64,000 nucleotides of DNA from Kitasatospora fiedleri (lineage in GTDB: Bacteria > Actinomycetota > Actinomycetes > Streptomycetales > Streptomycetaceae), in assembly GCF_948472415.1 (NCBI RefSeq), contig NZ_OX419519.1:4712001-4776000 (forward strand), given 5' to 3'. A model generated the notes under the pieces. The model was not told the DNA's origin. It searched no databases and was given only the letters and a program-made list of their open reading frames with translations. Positions 60,588-64,000 of the stretch are shown one piece after another; positions within the stretch are counted from its first letter, which is position 1; each line of letters starts with the position of its first letter. The position numbers were made by a program, and so were the translations under genes.

Positions 60588-61640
60588 ATGAGCACCGTTG
60601 CCGACCGGGCCCGACCGGCCCGTGAGGAGCCCTTCGCCGGGCCGCTGCTGGACGTGCGGGACCTGCACGTCGAGTTCAAGACCCGGGACGGCGTCGCCAA
60701 GGCCGTCAACGGCGTCAACTACACCGTCAGCGCGGGCGAGACGCTGGCCGTGCTGGGCGAGTCCGGCTCCGGCAAGTCCGTCACCGCGCAGGCCATCATG
60801 GGCATCCTCGACATGCCGCCGGCCCGCATCCCCAAGGGGGAGATCCTGTTCCGCGGCCGGGACATGCTGACCATGCCGAAGGACGAGCGCCGCAAGATCC
60901 GCGGGCAGAAGATCGCGATGATCTTCCAGGACGCGCTCTCCTCGCTCAACCCGGTGCTCACGGTCGGCTACCAACTCGGCGAGATGTACCGCAAGCACCG
61001 CGGCGACAGCCGCAAGGACGCCAAGGCCAAGGCCGTCGAGCTGATGGACCGGGTCCGCATCCCCGCCGCCAAGGAGCGGGTCAACGACTACCCGCACCAG
61101 TTCTCCGGCGGCATGCGCCAGCGCATCATGATCGCGATGGCGCTGGCCCTGGAGCCCGACCTGATCATCGCCGACGAGCCGACCACCGCGCTGGACGTCA
61201 CCGTCCAGGCCCAGGTGATGGACCTGCTCGCCGAGCTCCAGGCCGAGTACCACATGGGCCTGATCCTGATCACCCACGACCTCGGCGTGGTCGCCGACGT
61301 CGCGGACAAGATCGCCGTCATGTACGCCGGCCGGATCGTCGAGACCGCCCCCGTGCACGAGCTCTACGCCCGGCCCGCCCACCCCTACACCCGGGGGCTG
61401 CTGGACTCCATCCCGCGGCTCGACCAGAAGGGCCAGGAGCTCTTCGCGATCAAGGGCCTGCCGCCCAACCTGCTGCGCATCCCGCCGGGCTGCGCCTTCA
61501 ACCCGCGCTGCCCGCGGGCGCAGGACGTCTGCCGGCAGGAGGTGCCGCCACTGGCCCAGGTGACCGAGGACGACGGGACGCCGCTGGCCGGACGGCGCAG
61601 CGCGTGCTTCTTCTGGAAGGAGACCCTCCGTGACGGTTAA
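60588..61640 (+). CDS. Peptide ABC transporter ATPase, OppD/DppD type (operon 2)
   Basis: This 350-residue ABC ATPase has Walker A GESGSGKSVTAQAIMG, signature FSGGMRQRI, Walker B LIIADEPTTALDV and a C-terminal FNPRCPRAQDVC cysteine motif. It is the same length as the operon 1 copy and the DNA is base-identical for 203 bases across Walker B. It overlaps the following gene by 11 bases. GAGGGGAAAGG precedes the ATG. Confidence 0.95.
   Translation: MSTVADRARPAREEPFAGPLLDVRDLHVEFKTRDGVAKAVNGVNYTVSAGETLAVLGESGSGKSVTAQAIMGILDMPPARIPKGEILFRGRDMLTMPKDERRKIRGQKIAMIFQDALSSLNPVLTVGYQLGEMYRKHRGDSRKDAKAKAVELMDRVRIPAAKERVNDYPHQFSGGMRQRIMIAMALALEPDLIIADEPTTALDVTVQAQVMDLLAELQAEYHMGLILITHDLGVVADVADKIAVMYAGRIVETAPVHELYARPAHPYTRGLLDSIPRLDQKGQELFAIKGLPPNLLRIPPGCAFNPRCPRAQDVCRQEVPPLAQVTEDDGTPLAGRRSACFFWKETLRDG
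61158..61360 (+). repeat. 203-bp segment identical to 55288-55490
   Basis: This is the second copy of the base-identical ATPase segment; the flanking DNA differs at synonymous and non-synonymous sites. Confidence 0.9.
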
Positions 61641-62715
61641 CGGTGCCACCCCGCTCGGGGCGACCACCCCCGAGGAGGTCGCGTTCACCCAGGACGTGCC
61701 GCGCGGCGAACCCATCCTGGAGGTCCGCGACCTGCGCAAGCACTTCCCGCTCACCAGGGGCGTCCTGTTCAGGAAGCAGGTCGGCGCGGTCAAGGCCGTC
61801 GACGGCGTCTCCTTCGACCTGATGCAGGGTGAGACGCTCGGCATCGTCGGTGAGTCCGGCTGCGGCAAGTCGACGCTCGCCAAGGTCCTGATGAACCTGG
61901 AGCCCGCCACCTCCGGCTCGGTGAAGTACAAGGGCGAGGAGATCTCGCACCTGTCGGGTTCGGCGCTCAAGGCGGTGCGCCGCAACATCCAGATGGTCTT
62001 CCAGGACCCGTACACCTCGCTGAACCCGCGGATGACGGTCGGCGACATCATCGGCGAGCCGTACGAGATCCACCCCGAGGTGGCGCCCAAGGGCGACCGG
62101 CGCAAGGCGGTGCAGGACCTGCTGGACGTGGTGGGCCTGAACCCGGAGTACATCAACCGGTACCCGCACCAGTTCTCCGGCGGCCAGCGCCAGCGCATCG
62201 GCATCGCCCGCGGCCTGGCGCTCAAGCCGGAGATCATCATCTGCGACGAGCCGGTCTCCGCGCTGGACGTCTCGGTGCAGGCCCAGGTGATCAACCTGCT
62301 GGAGCAGTTGCAGAGCGAGTTCAACCTGTCGTACATGTTCATCGCGCACGACCTCTCGATCGTCCGGCACATCTCGGACCGGGTCGGCGTGATGTACCTC
62401 GGGCGGATGGTCGAGATCGGCACCGACCTGGAGATCTACGACCACGCCACCCACCCGTACACCCAGGCGCTGCTCTCCGCGGTGCCGGTGCCCGACCCGA
62501 CCGCGCGGGAGCACCGGGACCGGATCGTGCTGACCGGCGACGTGCCCTCCCCGGCCGACCCGCCCTCCGGCTGCCGGTTCCGCACCCGGTGCTGGAAGGC
62601 CCAGGAGAAGTGCGTCCGGGAGGACCCGGCGCTGACCGTGCGGGACTGGCTGGAGGGGCGGGCCCGGCACGACTCGGCCTGCCACTTCGCCGGCGAGCGG
62701 GACAACCTGATCTGA
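61630..62715 (+). CDS. Peptide ABC transporter ATPase, OppF/DppF type (operon 2)
   Basis: This 361-residue ABC ATPase starts at the GTG at 61630 inside the previous gene's end. Its N-terminal segment is about 20 residues longer than that of the operon 1 copy, which begins directly at the ATPase domain. Walker A is GESGCGKSTLAKVL, signature FSGGQRQRIGI, Walker B IIICDEPVSALDV. The C-terminal cysteine motif is CRFRTRCWKAQEKC with a later CHF. A terminator follows. Confidence 0.95.
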   Translation: MTVNGATPLGATTPEEVAFTQDVPRGEPILEVRDLRKHFPLTRGVLFRKQVGAVKAVDGVSFDLMQGETLGIVGESGCGKSTLAKVLMNLEPATSGSVKYKGEEISHLSGSALKAVRRNIQMVFQDPYTSLNPRMTVGDIIGEPYEIHPEVAPKGDRRKAVQDLLDVVGLNPEYINRYPHQFSGGQRQRIGIARGLALKPEIIICDEPVSALDVSVQAQVINLLEQLQSEFNLSYMFIAHDLSIVRHISDRVGVMYLGRMVEIGTDLEIYDHATHPYTQALLSAVPVPDPTAREHRDRIVLTGDVPSPADPPSGCRFRTRCWKAQEKCVREDPALTVRDWLEGRARHDSACHFAGERDNLI

Positions 62716-62734
62716 CCCCGGCCCGGAACGCGGC

Positions 62735-62765
62735 AGGGCCCCACCGAACGGATCGGTGGGGCCCT
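62735..62765. terminator. Bidirectional terminator between convergent operons
   Basis: AGGGCCCCACCGA pairs exactly with TCGGTGGGGCCCT around ACGGA. Confidence 0.9.
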
Positions 62766-62785
62766 CGCGCGGGGCGGTCGGGGGC

Positions 62786-63856
62786 TCAGACCCCGGCGCG
62801 CTGCTCCGGGACGGCGCTGGTGGTGCCCTCTTCGGGGAAGTGGCAGGCCGTCAGGTGCCCGGCGGCGTTGCCGGAGAGCTGGATCAGCGGCGGCTCCTCC
62901 ACCGCGCACTTCTCCTGCGCCTTCCAGCAGCGGGTCCGGAACCGGCACCCGGAGGGCGGGTTGACCGGGGAGGGCACGTCGCCGACCAGGCGGATGCGCT
63001 CGCGGTCGTCGTCCGGGTCGGCCTCCGGGACGGCGGAGAGCAGGGCGTGGGTGTACGGGTGCCGGGGGGATTCGTACAGCGACGTGCGGTCGGCGATCTC
63101 GACGATCTTGCCGAGGTACATCACCGCGACGCGCTGCGAGAAGTGCCGCACCACCGACAGGTCGTGGGCGATGAACAGGAAGGCGATGCCCAGCTCGCGC
63201 TGGAGCTCCTGGAGCAGGTTGACCACCTGCGCCTGGATCGACACGTCCAGCGCCGAGACCGGCTCGTCCGCGACGATCAGCTTCGGGCTCAGCGACAGCG
63301 CGCGGGCCACGCCGATGCGCTGGCGCTGGCCGCCGGAGAACTCGTGCGGGAAGCGGTTGTAGTGCTCCGGGTTGAGGCCGACCGTCTCCAGCAGCTCCTG
63401 GACCCGGCGCTGGACGCCGCCCTTCGGGTTGATCCCGTTGATCTCCATCGGCGCGCCGATGATCGAGCCGACGGTGTGCCGCGGGTTCAGCGAGGAGTAC
63501 GGGTCCTGGAAGATCATCTGGATCTCGGACCGGATCGGCGCGAGCTCCTTGCGGCCGGCGTGCGTGATGTCCTGACCGGCGTAGCGGATCTCGCCGCCGG
63601 TCGGCTCCAGCAGCCGGGTCACCAGGCGGCCGGTGGTCGACTTGCCGCAGCCGGACTCGCCGACCAGGCCCACCGACTCGCTGGGGAACACCTCCAGGTC
63701 CAGGCCGTCCACCGCGTGCACCGCGCCGACCTGGCGCTTGAACAGGAAGCCGTCCATCACCGGGAAGTGCTTCTGCAGGCCCTTGAGCGACAGCAGCGGG
63801 TCACCGGGGGCGGGCACCGGGACGGCCGGCTTGTCGAGGGTCAGTTCGTTGCTCAT
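62786..63856 (-). CDS. Dipeptide/oligopeptide ABC transporter ATPase, DppF type (third operon)
   Basis: This 356-residue ABC ATPase has Walker A GESGCGKSTTGRLV, Q-loop IFQDPYSSLNPRHTV, signature FSGGQRQRIGVARALS, Walker B LIVADEPVSALDV and switch AHDLSVV. The C-terminal CRFRTRCWKAQEKC motif is typical of oligopeptide and dipeptide ATPases. It is clearly diverged from the two plus-strand copies. It lies 10 bases after the end of another ATPase gene on the same strand, so it is the last gene of a separate minus-strand operon. Confidence 0.94.
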   Translation of the reverse strand: MSNELTLDKPAVPVPAPGDPLLSLKGLQKHFPVMDGFLFKRQVGAVHAVDGLDLEVFPSESVGLVGESGCGKSTTGRLVTRLLEPTGGEIRYAGQDITHAGRKELAPIRSEIQMIFQDPYSSLNPRHTVGSIIGAPMEINGINPKGGVQRRVQELLETVGLNPEHYNRFPHEFSGGQRQRIGVARALSLSPKLIVADEPVSALDVSIQAQVVNLLQELQRELGIAFLFIAHDLSVVRHFSQRVAVMYLGKIVEIADRTSLYESPRHPYTHALLSAVPEADPDDDRERIRLVGDVPSPVNPPSGCRFRTRCWKAQEKCAVEEPPLIQLSGNAAGHLTACHFPEEGTTSAVPEQRAGV

Positions 63857-63866
63857 GAGGTCCCTC

Positions 63867-64000
63867 TCAGCCGAGCCGCGGCTTGATCTGGTCGATGAAG
63901 ATGTCCTGCCGCTGCGCCGGGTTCAGGTGGCAGGCGGCGGCGTGCCCGGTGGCGGGGGAGAGCGGCGGGCGCTCCGTGGTGCAGCCGCCGCCGATCACGT
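63867..64000 (-). CDS. Dipeptide/oligopeptide ABC transporter ATPase, DppD type, C-terminal end only
   Basis: The last 44 residues of an ABC ATPase are visible (GGGCTTERPPLS, then GHAAACHLNPAQ, ending DQIKPRLG). The pattern C-x2-E-x-P-P-L ... H-x3-CH is the C-terminal end of OppD/DppD-type ATPases. Most of the gene lies beyond the window. It precedes the DppF-type gene by 10 bases. Confidence 0.8.
   Translation of the reverse strand, partial: VIGGGCTTERPPLSPATGHAAACHLNPAQRQDIFIDQIKPRLG

Noticed and set aside
48800..64000. Mobile element or recent transfer explaining the duplicated importers
   Set aside because: No transposase, integrase, flanking repeat or composition change is visible; local duplication is simpler.

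Overview
The window is about 64 kb of very GC-rich chromosome from a Streptomycetaceae actinomycete (Streptomyces or Kitasatospora type; the genus cannot be fixed from this sequence). The signs are the strong G/C third-position bias, a WhiB-like regulator, a SARP/AfsR regulator with a TTA codon, three SpoIIE-type phosphatases with C-terminal anti-sigma kinase domains, oligopeptide ABC operons directly downstream of typA (the bldK neighbourhood of S. coelicolor), and many leaderless genes with a TAnnnT -10 box six bases before ATG/GTG. No rRNA, tRNA, CRISPR array, transposase or prophage gene is visible. Most of the window looks like conserved core chromosome with small accessory inserts.

Layout. 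1-7.6 kb: 5'-truncated cis-prenyltransferase, PIN-PhoH ATPase, secreted transglycosylase-like protein, AI-2E permease, and the peroxide-defence block ahpC-ahpD divergent from oxyR. 7.7-9.4 kb: an overlapping AAA ATPase + HNH nuclease pair that resembles a compact Septu anti-phage system. 9.4-15.9 kb: SpoIIE phosphatase, methyltransferase, an AfsR-like SARP-NB-ARC-TPR regulator with one TTA codon and, divergent from it, a 69-residue acidic peptide gene whose promoter has SARP-type direct repeats. 16-30 kb: class I fumarase, DUF1707 protein, WhiB, glpX, DUF4245 lipid-anchored or membrane protein, RutE-like reductase, xseA and xseB separated by a frameshifted sigma factor, APC permease, ispH, ppgK, DUF6542 protein, ychF. 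30-39 kb: accessory-looking region with ComB-like and Uma2-like proteins, a TetR regulator with twin operators and a broken MFS exporter, VOC, a hydrolase remnant, HAD, a split RibD-like pair, a split-barrel flavoprotein, methyltransferase, SPOR, CYTH and NUDIX proteins. 39-48.6 kb: two very large PAS-GAF-SpoIIE-HATPase sensor phosphatases flanking a secreted beta-helix/PKD protein, then a membrane-TPR protein. 48.8-64 kb: typA, two tandem five-gene oligopeptide ABC operons, and the end of a third peptide-transporter operon on the opposite strand.

How the parts work together. The oxyR/ahpCD block handles peroxide. glpX, ppgK and fumarase are central carbon genes, and ispH and the prenyltransferase act in isoprenoid and cell-wall lipid supply. 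The SARP with its TTA codon, the WhiB protein, the SpoIIE partner-switch phosphatases and the peptide importers are developmental or signalling genes. The points most worth following are the AAA-HNH pair, the AfsR/small-peptide locus, the tandem peptide-importer duplication with long stretches of base-identical sequence, and two genes broken by single frameshifts. Start codons were often placed downstream of the longest open frame, using ribosome-binding sites, leaderless promoters and family alignment from memory.
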